From Aliterella atlantica CENA595 (GTDB lineage: Bacteria > Cyanobacteriota > Cyanobacteriia > Cyanobacteriales > Chroococcidiopsidaceae): a stretch of DNA of 64,000 bases. Positions 26,940 to 36,697 of the stretch are shown one piece after another. Location of the stretch: assembly GCF_000952155.1 (NCBI RefSeq), contig NZ_JYON01000009.1:1-64000 (forward strand), given 5' to 3'. Below the pieces are notes generated by a model, which was not told the DNA's origin, did not search any database, and saw only the letters and a program-made list of their open reading frames with translations. The first letter of the stretch is position 1. Each line of letters begins with the position of its first letter. A program made the position numbers and the translations under genes.

Positions 26940-26968
26940 CAGTGACCAGGTTTGGCAACTGGTCACTG
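26940..26968 (-). terminator. Hairpin after the M1 peptidase gene, CTGGTCACTG type
   Basis: CAGTGACCAG (26940-26949) pairs perfectly with CTGGTCACTG (26959-26968) around GTTTGGCAA. It lies 10 bases past the stop codon of the peptidase gene. The same word recurs at 47515-47605. Confidence 0.75.
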
Positions 26969-26978
26969 ATAGAGTAAT

Positions 26979-29561
26979 TTAGCCTTTGGTAGAGGACTTG
27001 GCTTCTAGGGTTTCTAAACGGCTTTTGAGTTCTTGATTGGCTGCTTTGAGCAAGTCGAGTTCTTCGCGCAGTTGTTTGGTTGCTTGCTGGGAACCAGCTT
27101 TGGCTTGCACTTGTTGCACTGCTTCTTCCGCCATGCGGCGCACTCTCCCATCTGGAGTTTGGCTAGCTAAAGCGCTTAAAATGCCCATTGCTTTGATAGT
27201 TTCCATTTGTCCTAAAGCGACAACTACCGAAACTTGCGTCAGGAAAAATGTTTCATTAGCTAGTTGTTCTAAGCGTTCTAGTATGCGCTCCAAATTAACA
27301 GGAGTTTGACCGCTAGAAATAGCACCTAACGCCCGAATTGCTGCCAAACGCAAAGCTTGAGGAACGCCCGCTTCAGTGTATTCTAAAATTAGGTCAAGCG
27401 CTGCTTGTGAAGTCTTTAATTGACTTAAACCAGCGATCGCACCAGAACGCACGACTTCATTCCAACCTGCTCTTTGTTCTAGGACTAAATTGAGCAATTT
27501 AACCGCTTTTTCTTCCTTGGAAATCGTAGACGCGATCGCGCCCAACGCTCTAGCGGCTGAGGCTTCAACGTAGTAACTAGCATCGCCCTTTTTGAGCAAA
27601 GTTTTAATGGCTTTGTAACTATCTTTATTTTTAATTTGCGCTAAAGCTTCAACTACAGAACGACGTACCAAAGCATTGTCATCTTCTAACCCAACTACCA
27701 AACTCTCAAAAGCTTGGTCAAGTTTAATTTCTGCCAAACTTTTTGCTACTTCGACACGCACACCCCAAAAGCGATCGCTCTTTAAAGCGGTAGCTAAGGC
27801 TTTAATTGCTTCTAAACCGCCTTTTTTGGCTAAAGCTGCTGCTGCATAGATGCGCGAAATTGGATCGGGGTCATATTGCAACTGTGCTTGCAACTCTGGC
27901 AAGGCGTACTCTAAAGTTACAGTTTTTAAATAGTTATTACCAGCATCAAAGCTAACAAACTGGGGCTTTTCCTCTAAGGGGAAGTAAAAACTTTGTTCGC
28001 GTTCGTATAGTCGCACTGCAAACGTTTTAAATTGACTTTCGCCTCCTTCCTGCGCGTAGCCAAAAGCGATCGGAATCTTCAAATCGAATAAATCGGTAGT
28101 GCTACCAGGCTTTGCTTGGGTTTGAGTAACTGTAACTTTGGCTAATTTGCTATCAGCGTCCCAAGAATATGCAACTTGAAAATCGGGATGTCCGCCGCGA
28201 TGAACGTATTGGTCGAATAAAAATAGCAAATTGCGTCCTGTCGCCTTTTCTATTGCTCGTAACAAGTCTACAGTTTCGACAGTTTTGTGAGCATTATCTT
28301 GCACAAAGGTATGAATAGCATTCCAGAACAATTCATCGCCTAGTTCGGCGCGAATCATGTGGTAGACACAGGAACCTTTTTCATAGAGATGGCGATCGTA
28401 CAGTTCAATTGCTTCGCGGTAAACGTGAGTAACAATCGGACGACGGTAACGGCTGCTATCTTCGGCTAAATAGTTGCGGGCTTCTAACAAGCGGTAATAG
28501 GCGGCTTCTTCATTGCCATATTCTTGCTGCGTCCACATGACTTCCGAGTAAGAAGCCATCCCTTCTTTAATCCAAGCATGAGACCAATGTTTAATCACAA
28601 CCAAATCGCCAAACCATTGATGCGCCAGTTCGTGAGCAACCAAACTTTCTGTATTGCGATTGTCTAAAGCTGCTCTTTCGTCTAACAAGCAACGGTCTGT
28701 CAGTAAGGTTGTAGAGGTATTTTCCATTCCCCCAAAGATGAAATCATCAACGCAGACTTGGGCATATTTGGGAAAAGCATAGCGGTAGCCGTATTTATCG
28801 CTGAAAAACTCTATCATGCGGGGAGTTTTGCCCATGCTGCGCCGCGCATCTTCTTCCCGTCCTTTTTCTACGTAGTAGGTTACAGGTTTACCTTGCCATT
28901 CATCTTGAATTTCGGCGAAGTCTCCTACTGCTAGCGTCATTAAATAAGTAGGGTGGACTTGTTCTTGCAACCAATGATAGGTTTTATAATCGCCGTCTGC
29001 TTGGGTATCGATTAAGCGTCCGTTGGAAATCGCAATAAATGGGTTAGGAACTTTGACTTTGATTTCTGATGTTGCTAGTTGTCCTGGATAGTCAAAGCAG
29101 GGAAACCAAAAACGAGAATCTTCATCTTCGCCTTGCGTCCAAACTTGCGTAGGTTTGCTTTGGTAGTGCTTGTCAGGAGCGATAAAATACAGTCCGCGTT
29201 GGGGTTTTTCGACAGAATAGGCGATCGCAATTTGGATAACTTTGCCGATTTCGGTAGCTGGCTCTAGCCTGATATCTAGCTTGGATTTGTCGTAATCAAA
29301 GGCTTGATTTATACCATCAACTTGCACTGACTCGATATTGAGATTAACCGCATCTAGTGACAAGCTGTTAATGCCTGTGCAAATTGGTTTTAAGCTAATG
29401 GTGCAAGTACCACTGTAGCTTTGGTTGGGAATATCTAAATTTAAGTCTAAGTATATATGCTCAACTTGCCCTGGGCGATCGGGATTGTAGTGAGGTTTCG
29501 CGCCTGGTAGTTCAAAGGATTTGTGACCGTTATTTTCTGTATCGAAGTAGGAGTGAGGCAT
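26979..29561 (-). CDS. M1 family aminopeptidase with C-terminal HEAT repeats
   Basis: The 860-residue protein has an M1 N-terminal beta domain and then the peptidase core. The exopeptidase motif appears as GGMENTS, and the zinc site is H310-E311-x-x-H314 with E333 (HELAH...KEG). Residues from about 565 to 815 form HEAT-like helical repeats (ARALGAIAS, RRMAEEAVQQVQAKAG), followed by a coiled-coil tail (LREELDLLKAANQELKS). M1 enzymes remove N-terminal residues from peptides. The HEAT repeats take the place of the usual ERAP1-like C-terminal domain, a form seen in cyanobacteria. Active-site residues are all present. Confidence 0.92.
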   Translation of the reverse strand: MPHSYFDTENNGHKSFELPGAKPHYNPDRPGQVEHIYLDLNLDIPNQSYSGTCTISLKPICTGINSLSLDAVNLNIESVQVDGINQAFDYDKSKLDIRLEPATEIGKVIQIAIAYSVEKPQRGLYFIAPDKHYQSKPTQVWTQGEDEDSRFWFPCFDYPGQLATSEIKVKVPNPFIAISNGRLIDTQADGDYKTYHWLQEQVHPTYLMTLAVGDFAEIQDEWQGKPVTYYVEKGREEDARRSMGKTPRMIEFFSDKYGYRYAFPKYAQVCVDDFIFGGMENTSTTLLTDRCLLDERAALDNRNTESLVAHELAHQWFGDLVVIKHWSHAWIKEGMASYSEVMWTQQEYGNEEAAYYRLLEARNYLAEDSSRYRRPIVTHVYREAIELYDRHLYEKGSCVYHMIRAELGDELFWNAIHTFVQDNAHKTVETVDLLRAIEKATGRNLLFLFDQYVHRGGHPDFQVAYSWDADSKLAKVTVTQTQAKPGSTTDLFDLKIPIAFGYAQEGGESQFKTFAVRLYEREQSFYFPLEEKPQFVSFDAGNNYLKTVTLEYALPELQAQLQYDPDPISRIYAAAALAKKGGLEAIKALATALKSDRFWGVRVEVAKSLAEIKLDQAFESLVVGLEDDNALVRRSVVEALAQIKNKDSYKAIKTLLKKGDASYYVEASAARALGAIASTISKEEKAVKLLNLVLEQRAGWNEVVRSGAIAGLSQLKTSQAALDLILEYTEAGVPQALRLAAIRALGAISSGQTPVNLERILERLEQLANETFFLTQVSVVVALGQMETIKAMGILSALASQTPDGRVRRMAEEAVQQVQAKAGSQQATKQLREELDLLKAANQELKSRLETLEAKSSTKG

Positions 29562-29646
29562 AGTTAGAAAATAGAATAATCAGCTAAATTCTAACTTTTT
29601 CACTTCCATAGAGTTCTAACCGAATATTAGCGATCGCTTCTTGTAG

Positions 29647-29669
29647 GGTGTGTTGCCTTGCAACGCACC
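29647..29669. repeat. Palindromic repeat, AGGGTG family, copy 4
   Basis: Arms GGTGTGTTGC and GCAACGCACC pair around CTT with one T-G pair. The 14 bases flanking its centre are the same as in copy 3 at 19294-19323. It lies between the M1 peptidase and TPR-CHAT promoters, which diverge. Confidence 0.7.
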
Positions 29670-29820
29670 ATATTGTCTTAAGTAATTCTCAGCGTCTACT
29701 AATACTTTGCTAATACCATATTTGCAGTAGCCCTATCCTTTCTACTTGAAAGTAGGGGGTAAACAAGTGAAGTTATACCAAATTGCGGTAATTGAACATC
29801 TTAGCAAGTAGGTGTCAGAC

Positions 29821-32280
29821 GTGAAAAAACTTTTGAGCAGTCTATTAGTGTTGGGCATTAGTCTGAGTAACGTGGCTGTACCACCAATAGTTCAACCTAC
29901 CCAAGCACAGACACAAACTCAGCAGCAGGAACTAGAAAGACTACAAAAGCAAGCTAGACAACAGACACAGCAAGGGAATCCACAACAGGCGATCGCTACA
30001 TACCAAAAAGTTTTGTCTGTAGCAAGGGCAGTCAAAAACCAGGAAGCTGAGGCGATCGCACTCCTTGGTATTGGTCTTAACTATAATATTGGGCAACCAC
30101 AGAAAGCTTTAAATTATTACAACCAGGCTCTCCCCATATTCAAAAGAATTAGCGATCGTTCTGGCGTTGCCATAACATTGAGTAATATTGGTGAAGCATA
30201 TAGAGTCCTTGGGCAACTACAGAAGGCTTTAGATTATTACAGTCAAGCTTTACCGATTCTTAGAGAAGTCAGCAATCGTTTAGATGAAGCTACGGCTCTC
30301 AATAATATTGGTTCAGTCTACCAGGCTATCGGGCAACCACAGACAGCACTAGCATATTATAATCAAGCTTTGCCGATCTCCAAAGAAGTAGGCGACAGAT
30401 CGGGTGTCGCCACCACGCTAAGTAACATTGGTTTAGTGTACAGAGCTATTGGACAACCACAGAAGGCTTTGGATTATTACAATCGATCTTTACCGATTCT
30501 CAGAGAAATAGGCGATCGTTATGGCGTTGCCATAACACTAAGTAATATTGGTGTAGTTTACAGAGCTATCGGGCAACCGCAGCAAGCTTTGAATTATTAC
30601 AATCAAGCTTTGCCGCTCGCTAAAGAAGTAGGCGCTCGCTCAGTGGAAGCTAAAACACTGAATAATATTAGTGAACTATATAACGCTACTAGGCAACCGC
30701 AGCAAGCTTTGAATTATTTGAAGCAAGCCTTACCAATTATTAGAGAAGTAGGCGACAGATATACAGAAGCAACGACGCTGAGTAATATTGGTGTAGTCTA
30801 TCGAGACACTAAGCAACCATCTGAAGCCATCAAAAATCTTGAAAAGTCGGTGCAAATTACTTTACAAATTCGTGGCGGGCTGGAGCGAACAAATCGCCAA
30901 CAGTTTTTGGCGAGTAACCAAATTTCAGGAATTGTTTTAGTTAACTTACTGATTGCTCAAAAACAACCAGAACGTGCTTATCAGTGGGTCAACCTCACTA
31001 CTAGCGCCGATCTTGCTGATTATTCCCGCCTGATTGATGCAAAAGTCACTAACCCTCAAGCACAACAAGCAATTGGGAAGTGGAATCAATCTAACCGTCA
31101 ACTAGAGAGCTTGCGTCTGCAGTTGCAACAAAAATTTTCGCCCCAGCTATCATCACAAGTCAATACTTTACAAGCACAGGTTAATCAACAAGCCGAAACT
31201 ATCTCCCGCCGCTTCCCAGAAGTAGCCGAACTGTTTGAGACTAAACCTGAAGATGTTGCTATGCTACGGGCTAATATTCCTGCTGAAACGGTGGTTATTC
31301 AACCTGTATTACTCACTGGAACTACTAATGTCCCAAATACGATCGCTATATTTGTCCTCACTAAAGATAAACTGACTGTCACCCAACAAAAAATCGATCC
31401 GAAAGTATTTGACGAATTAGTTACTCAATATCGCCAAGAAATAACCGATGGCAGATTCAACAAGTACCGCGCTACTAGCTCTAAGCTTTACGACATCCTG
31501 ATTCGCCCTATAGAGAGGCAAATTGTCGCCAATCAAGCCAAGCAACTGAGTATCATTGCTACAGGTAAACTACGTTATATTCCTTTTGAAACCCTGATTG
31601 ACAGTAAAACAGGCAAGTATCTAATCCAAAAATACCCTGTTAATAATCTCACTCGCCTGTCAAGTCGTACTTTACCTCAGTCAAATCAGAACAAGGAAAC
31701 GTTATTAGCTCTAGGTAATCCCTTCCCCAATGATGGGCGTAGCTTGCAAGGCGCAGAAGATGAAGTTAAAAGTATTGCTCCACTTTTGCCAGGAAGTGAG
31801 GCTTTCTTAGGTGCTAAAGCTAAACTCGATACTTTTAAAATTCAGGCTCCTCGCTTTCCAATTTTGCACCTAGCTACTCACGGTTGTTTCCGTCCTGGTG
31901 GTTGTCCCGATCTAAAGTTACCAGCTAATACTATCTTGTTTCGCGATCGCAATCTCAACATCGCCGATGCTGCACTGCTAGGACTAAAAAACACCGATTT
32001 AGTCGTCCTCAGTGCTTGTCAAACAGCAGTTCAAGCCAATTCTAGCGGCGAAGAATTTGCAGGTATAGCATATCTGTTTGAACGTGCTGGTGCTAAGTCT
32101 GTAATTGCTAGCTTGTGGCTAGCCAAAGATGAAGAAACCAAGCAATTGATGATTGAGTTCTACCAAAATCTGAAAAAGGGAATGACCAAAGGAGAAGCAC
32201 TGCGTCAGGCAAAACTAAGCTTAATTGACAAGCATCCTTTATACTGGTCGCCATTTATTTTAATTGGCGATGCACGTTGA
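29821..32280 (+). CDS. Secreted or lumenal TPR-CHAT protease-like protein
   Basis: The protein of about 819 residues has a signal peptide (KKLLSSLLVLGISL then AQTQTQ). At least seven tetratricopeptide repeats of 40 residues follow, each with a QxALxYYNQALPIxKEVGDR core. After a coiled linker comes a C-terminal CHAT domain. Its caspase-like dyad is H687 in HLATHG and C733 in SACQTA. CHAT proteins are peptidases of the caspase/separase clan; some act in immunity, but most cyanobacterial TPR-CHAT proteins have no known target. The start is the GTG at 29821, chosen because it begins the signal peptide; a GTG at 29812 is also in frame. Confidence 0.9.
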   Translation: MKKLLSSLLVLGISLSNVAVPPIVQPTQAQTQTQQQELERLQKQARQQTQQGNPQQAIATYQKVLSVARAVKNQEAEAIALLGIGLNYNIGQPQKALNYYNQALPIFKRISDRSGVAITLSNIGEAYRVLGQLQKALDYYSQALPILREVSNRLDEATALNNIGSVYQAIGQPQTALAYYNQALPISKEVGDRSGVATTLSNIGLVYRAIGQPQKALDYYNRSLPILREIGDRYGVAITLSNIGVVYRAIGQPQQALNYYNQALPLAKEVGARSVEAKTLNNISELYNATRQPQQALNYLKQALPIIREVGDRYTEATTLSNIGVVYRDTKQPSEAIKNLEKSVQITLQIRGGLERTNRQQFLASNQISGIVLVNLLIAQKQPERAYQWVNLTTSADLADYSRLIDAKVTNPQAQQAIGKWNQSNRQLESLRLQLQQKFSPQLSSQVNTLQAQVNQQAETISRRFPEVAELFETKPEDVAMLRANIPAETVVIQPVLLTGTTNVPNTIAIFVLTKDKLTVTQQKIDPKVFDELVTQYRQEITDGRFNKYRATSSKLYDILIRPIERQIVANQAKQLSIIATGKLRYIPFETLIDSKTGKYLIQKYPVNNLTRLSSRTLPQSNQNKETLLALGNPFPNDGRSLQGAEDEVKSIAPLLPGSEAFLGAKAKLDTFKIQAPRFPILHLATHGCFRPGGCPDLKLPANTILFRDRNLNIADAALLGLKNTDLVVLSACQTAVQANSSGEEFAGIAYLFERAGAKSVIASLWLAKDEETKQLMIEFYQNLKKGMTKGEALRQAKLSLIDKHPLYWSPFILIGDAR
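30104..30823 (+). repeat. About 120-base tandem repeats inside the TPR-CHAT gene
   Basis: Six consecutive 40-codon units are alike at the DNA level as well as the protein level, for example the recurring words AAGGCTTTGGATTATTAC and AGTAATATTGG. They encode TPR units with near-identical ALPIxxEVGDR cores. Similarity at silent sites suggests recent duplication or gene conversion between units. Confidence 0.75.
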
Positions 32281-32313
32281 TTAAAGAGCAGTTTTTCACC
32301 TTCTACCAAATCC

Positions 32314-32949
32314 CTAATCGCTAGGTTCAGTATGCACTACCTCATACAAATGAAACTCATTTTCGGCTAAACCTTGCCAATACTCGCTCAAAGGTTTGTA
32401 CTTGGGATCTTTAACCAGTTCTTCAAAATCTGCAAAGCTGCGCCACTGACCGTAATTTATATTATGTACGCCATCAAGCGATCGGTGGAAATTGCCAGAT
32501 ATTAGTCCTGGATTTTGCAACCCCAAGGGTAAATACTCTCTTTCTAATTCTACTAACCGCATCTGGTTTTCTGGTTTGACTCGAAATTCCGCTAGATGAA
32601 TCAAACCGCCTTTAGCAATTTTGAGTGTAGCGTTGTCTGGTAAGGAAACTACAACTTCATAGCGGTGGTATTCGTGAATCTGAAACTCTCTGAGTTTCTC
32701 ACCTTTTGCTTGGACTTGAGTATTACTGATAAATGCTTGATAAGCTTCTTGGTTTTGCCACTGCGCGTAGTTCATAACCCGCACGCCATCAATGCTTTTG
32801 TGAATGCTGGACGATACAAAACCAGGTTGCTGTTTGACTACTTCCAAAAATTCAACGATCGCATCTATCAATTCCTGCTGTCTGGCTGGTTCTACGGCAA
32901 AAATGATGATAACGGTTAAGACATCGTTGTGCTTGGCGATCGCAGGCAT
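32314..32949 (-). CDS. Tandem antibiotic biosynthesis monooxygenase (ABM) domain protein
   Basis: The 211-residue protein is two ABM-type ferredoxin-like domains in a row. The first half has GFVSSSIHKSIDGVRVMNYAQW, the second GLISGNFHRSLDGVHNINYGQW, so it is an internal duplication. Single ABM domains normally dimerise; here the two halves can form that dimer within one chain. Members act as cofactor-free monooxygenases on polyketides or quinols, or as heme-degrading proteins. The substrate is unknown. It converges on the TPR-CHAT gene. Confidence 0.85.
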   Translation of the reverse strand: MPAIAKHNDVLTVIIIFAVEPARQQELIDAIVEFLEVVKQQPGFVSSSIHKSIDGVRVMNYAQWQNQEAYQAFISNTQVQAKGEKLREFQIHEYHRYEVVVSLPDNATLKIAKGGLIHLAEFRVKPENQMRLVELEREYLPLGLQNPGLISGNFHRSLDGVHNINYGQWRSFADFEELVKDPKYKPLSEYWQGLAENEFHLYEVVHTEPSD

Positions 32950-33367
32950 CTCAATACCTCTATTTTCAATTCTGCTTATTCTGAAATAAGTTTTAACTTT
33001 TGTCTGTAATCTCTAAAACATTGGTTATAAATGTATAGTTTCATTTTTTTGTACCTAAGATATAGTAATTTATTTTTCTCTAGCAACTTTGTTCGCGATC
33101 CTCACCCAGGCAATTTATGAATCAATTTTATTTAAAACACCTTCAACTACTTCCGTGTATTTACGCAAACTAAATTTAACTATTCGCGGTAATTACGGAT
33201 AATTTACTAGAAATATTAAAAATGCGTGTATTTATTATTACTACTTAAGTAATATCGCTATTTTAAGCGCCATATTTTATCGGAAAGTTCATACAAGAGT
33301 TAATCAAAACAATCGAATATTCATATAGCAAAGAATAGGATATTGATAATTGAATTTTATATATGCA
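32950..33367. other. Intergenic region, AT-rich, divergent promoters
   Basis: About 420 bases with no supported gene or RNA. It separates two divergently transcribed genes, ABM (minus) and GGDEF-EAL (plus), so it must hold both promoters. I see no repeat or hairpin that stands out. Confidence 0.4.
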
Positions 33368-35749
33368 ATGTTATTTTTTAAGAGCAACAAAAATGTAAAT
33401 AGTCGCAACGACCGAGGTAAACATCAATTACCGCGTTCAACACCGTTAGTTGCTGCATTACTTGTTGCGATGACTACAGCAACATTGATTGTAGGATTAA
33501 ATCAACGTGTGAATAGGAGTGCTGAGGTCAAGCATTTACTAACTGATACTGAAGCAGAACTAAGTCAAATCAGTATATTAGAATGGCAAGCGATCGCTCG
33601 TAAAGAGCTAGATACCAAGTCACTAAGCGAATTGCAATCTGCCCGCGATCGCGCTGCACAAACACTCAAACAACTAAACAGCCTCGACCTAGAAGAACAC
33701 AAGTTAAAGAAATTTTTTCAACTTTATGCCCAATACAACCAAGCAATAGGTACAGAGTTTAAATTAATTAGTGCAGGGCAAATTGCCCAAGCGATCGCCA
33801 TTGAAGAACGATTGGTAGATCCAGCTTACAAACTGCTAGAAGCGGAAATTAGCCAGTTAGAAAGCATTTATAGTCAACAAGAGGAATTAGCAAAAGACAA
33901 GGCAATTTATGGCTCTGCACTAGCATTATTTATCTCTACAGGAGTTATCGGCTTTTTATTGTGGCGGTTCGCTCAAGTACAACAAATGACGGAGCTTGCT
34001 TTAGCCAAGCAAAAAAACCTAATTGAGAGCGAGGAGCGGTTTCGGGCGTTGGTGCAAAACGCTTCTGAGGTAATTCTAGTTGTAAATGCCGATTGGACTA
34101 TTAACTACATCAGCGGCTCGGTAGAAGCCCTCTTGTGTTGTTGCCCAGAAAACTTAGTTGGTAGCAACATCTTAAACTTATTTTCCCAGGAAAATAAGGC
34201 ATTAATGCAGAATTTTTTAGTAGAGTGCCTGCATCATCCCACTAAACCATTACTGGAATTATACGTTCAGTGCGGTCAAGAGCAATGGCGCTATGTAGAA
34301 ATTGTCGGCAACAACTTCATAGAGAATTCTAGCGTTGGCGGAATTGTGTTGACCTTAAGAGATATTAGCGATCGCAAACGCGCTGTAGAAGAACTGCGAC
34401 ACAATGCCTATCACGATGCGCTGACTAATTTGCCCAACAGAACTTTATTTACGGAGCGACTAGAACAAGCAGTTAAGCGGGCGAAAACTGAAGATGGTTA
34501 TGCCTTTGCCTTGCTATTTTTAGACCTAGACCGCTTCAAAATAGTTAATGATAGTCTAGGTCATGCGATCGGCGATGAACTGTTAGTGGCGACGGCAAGG
34601 CGGTTAGAATCGTGTTTGCGCCAAGGAGATACGATCGCCCGTTTTGGTGGAGATGAGTTTGGCATTTTACTAGACGATATTGAAAAGTGCGATCGCGCTA
34701 TATCTGTAGCCCAAAGGATTGCCACGTCGCTAGCTTCACCATTTAAACTCAATGGCAATGAGGTATTTATCTCTACAAGTATTGGCATTGCTTTGGGTAG
34801 TAAAGATGTAGGCTGGTTAGATGACATTTTACGCAACGCCGATATTGCCATGTACCGCGCTAAAGCACTAGGCAAAGATCGTTACGAAGTGTTCGACAGG
34901 GCGATGCATACGCAAATTGTCAAGCGCCTGCAATTAGAAAACGATCTCAGACGAGCGATCGAGCAACAAGAGTTTCGAGTTTATTATCAGCCAATTGTGT
35001 TGCTAGAAACTGGTGAAATTACTGGCTTTGAAGCCTTAGTACGCTGGCAGCATCCCGAACGCGGTTTTGTTTCACCTGCTGAATTTATCCCGCTAGCTGA
35101 AGAGACGGGGTTAATTGTCGCTATTGGCGAACAGGTAGTACGCCAAGCCTGTCAGCAGACGCGCGCTTGGCACGAGCAATTTCCTCACATGACACCGCTA
35201 ACAATTAGCGTCAATCTTTCTGTTAAACAACTACAGCACGCGCAGCTAATCGAGCAAATTGACCAGATTTTGCAACAAACTAACCTTAGCCCGTTGAGTC
35301 TGCGTCTAGAAATTACCGAAAGTTTGTTGATGAAAAATGACGAACCCGTACATAAAATCCTATCTCAACTCAAATCTTTAGGTATTTTGCTGTATTTGGA
35401 TGACTTTGGGACTGGGTATTCCTCTTTAAGCCATTTGCACTGCTTTCCTATCGATACCTTAAAGATCGACCGTTGCTTTGTCAATCGGATGACAGCCAAC
35501 GATCAAGGCTTAGAAATTGTGCAGGCGATCGCCCAAATGGCTCATGCTTTAGGTATGGATGTAGTTGCTGAAGGTGTAGAAACACCATCACAATTATTTC
35601 GCCTAGCAGAACTTAACTGCAAATACGGGCAAGGTTACTTATTTTCCCAACCTTTAGAAGCTGAAGCCGCGACTGACTTAATTATCACGCAGTTAGAAAA
35701 TGCTAGCAGACAAGGTATTAATAAAAACGATCTAGTAGTAGCCCCATGA
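33368..35749 (+). CDS. Membrane-bound PAS-GGDEF-EAL protein (cyclic di-GMP turnover)
   Basis: The protein of about 793 residues has an N-terminal membrane helix (LVAALLVAMTTATLIVGL) and a helical extracytoplasmic segment. A second helix (ALALFISTGVIGFLLW) leads to a PAS domain (about 215-335), a GGDEF domain with intact RFGGDEF, and an EAL domain. The EAL catalytic set is complete: EALVRW, NLS, EITES, DDFGTGYSS, LKID, EGVET and the GQGYLFSQP end. It could therefore both make and degrade cyclic di-GMP, controlling motility, adhesion or polysaccharide. The start at ATG 33368 is chosen over TTG 33350; neither has a strong ribosome binding site. Confidence 0.92.
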   Translation: MLFFKSNKNVNSRNDRGKHQLPRSTPLVAALLVAMTTATLIVGLNQRVNRSAEVKHLLTDTEAELSQISILEWQAIARKELDTKSLSELQSARDRAAQTLKQLNSLDLEEHKLKKFFQLYAQYNQAIGTEFKLISAGQIAQAIAIEERLVDPAYKLLEAEISQLESIYSQQEELAKDKAIYGSALALFISTGVIGFLLWRFAQVQQMTELALAKQKNLIESEERFRALVQNASEVILVVNADWTINYISGSVEALLCCCPENLVGSNILNLFSQENKALMQNFLVECLHHPTKPLLELYVQCGQEQWRYVEIVGNNFIENSSVGGIVLTLRDISDRKRAVEELRHNAYHDALTNLPNRTLFTERLEQAVKRAKTEDGYAFALLFLDLDRFKIVNDSLGHAIGDELLVATARRLESCLRQGDTIARFGGDEFGILLDDIEKCDRAISVAQRIATSLASPFKLNGNEVFISTSIGIALGSKDVGWLDDILRNADIAMYRAKALGKDRYEVFDRAMHTQIVKRLQLENDLRRAIEQQEFRVYYQPIVLLETGEITGFEALVRWQHPERGFVSPAEFIPLAEETGLIVAIGEQVVRQACQQTRAWHEQFPHMTPLTISVNLSVKQLQHAQLIEQIDQILQQTNLSPLSLRLEITESLLMKNDEPVHKILSQLKSLGILLYLDDFGTGYSSLSHLHCFPIDTLKIDRCFVNRMTANDQGLEIVQAIAQMAHALGMDVVAEGVETPSQLFRLAELNCKYGQGYLFSQPLEAEAATDLIITQLENASRQGINKNDLVVAP

Positions 35750-35905
35750 AATTATAGACTTGGTAAATGTAATGAAACTATCTAATGCGTGCCAAACAAG
35801 CAGGTGTGAGCTATTTAAAGAAGTTGGTAGTGGTTTAAAAGATAACCGCAAACAACTTTCTAAATTACTGGTCAATCCAGTATAAAGAGTCAACGCCGCG
35901 CTTTT

Positions 35906-36697
35906 CTACTTTGGTAAATTTGTGTAGGTTTGCTCGAATGGTAAGACATCAGCAGGCGAAAACTCCAAACGATAGCGATACAAAGCCACAGGACGAGAAT
36001 TAGCTATAAAATACTGAGGCTCTTGAGGAGAAAGATAAACAGCAGTAACCTGATCCGCCTCAACAGTGCGATCGCTCAGATATTGATAAGCAGTAGTGCT
36101 TTCCACCTCATTAAAATACGGTTGAGAACCACCCTTAAACAATTGTTGAAACACCTCAGCAGCAACAAACCTATCTGATTGGGGAGATTCGGTAGCCCGT
36201 CCAGTAACCAAAGAAACAAGAGCGCGATCGCCCTTCAAGAGAGTAATTTGTTTATTAGGAGACTTAGGATCGACCTTAACAGCGATTACCGAGCGATCTA
36301 AATAAGCGCGTGCCAGATTCAGACCATTAAAAGCTCGATCTGCAACAACCGCAGGCTGCGATCGCACCTTCAACCCGCCAGTAGACAAACGCTCTTGGAC
36401 AAACCGCACCGTAAAACTTACAGGCTCATTCAAAGTGCGGCGGTTGCTCTCAAAGCCAGGCGTAACAATATCAGGAGCCAAAGGAGCAGCCAAATCAACC
36501 AGCGTACTTTTTACATTCCAACTACCCGCCATCCAATCAGGATAAACCAAATCCCCCTTCGCCACCTGCACAGACAACTTCTCCCAACGCGGAAAACTAG
36601 CCAAGCGATCGCTCAACTGATTAGCCTCTGCCACCCCACCCCAAAAACACCAAACCAACACCAACAAACCAACCCAAAGCCCTCTTAGCGCGTTCAT
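35906..36697 (-). CDS. DUF6816 family exported protein
   Basis: The 263-residue protein has a signal peptide (GLWVGLLVLVWCFWGGVAEA) and a lumen- or periplasm-type mature domain containing PDWMAGSWNVKSTLVD and YRYRLEFSPADVLPFEQTY. From memory it belongs to the cyanobacterial and plastid DUF6816 group, which is likely thylakoid-lumen or periplasmic and of unknown function. It overlaps the upstream gene by four bases (ATGA), so the two are translationally coupled at the end of the phoH cluster. Codon use here is unusually C-rich compared with neighbours (ACC, CCC, AAC runs). Confidence 0.72.
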   Translation of the reverse strand: MNALRGLWVGLLVLVWCFWGGVAEANQLSDRLASFPRWEKLSVQVAKGDLVYPDWMAGSWNVKSTLVDLAAPLAPDIVTPGFESNRRTLNEPVSFTVRFVQERLSTGGLKVRSQPAVVADRAFNGLNLARAYLDRSVIAVKVDPKSPNKQITLLKGDRALVSLVTGRATESPQSDRFVAAEVFQQLFKGGSQPYFNEVESTTAYQYLSDRTVEADQVTAVYLSPQEPQYFIANSRPVALYRYRLEFSPADVLPFEQTYTNLPK

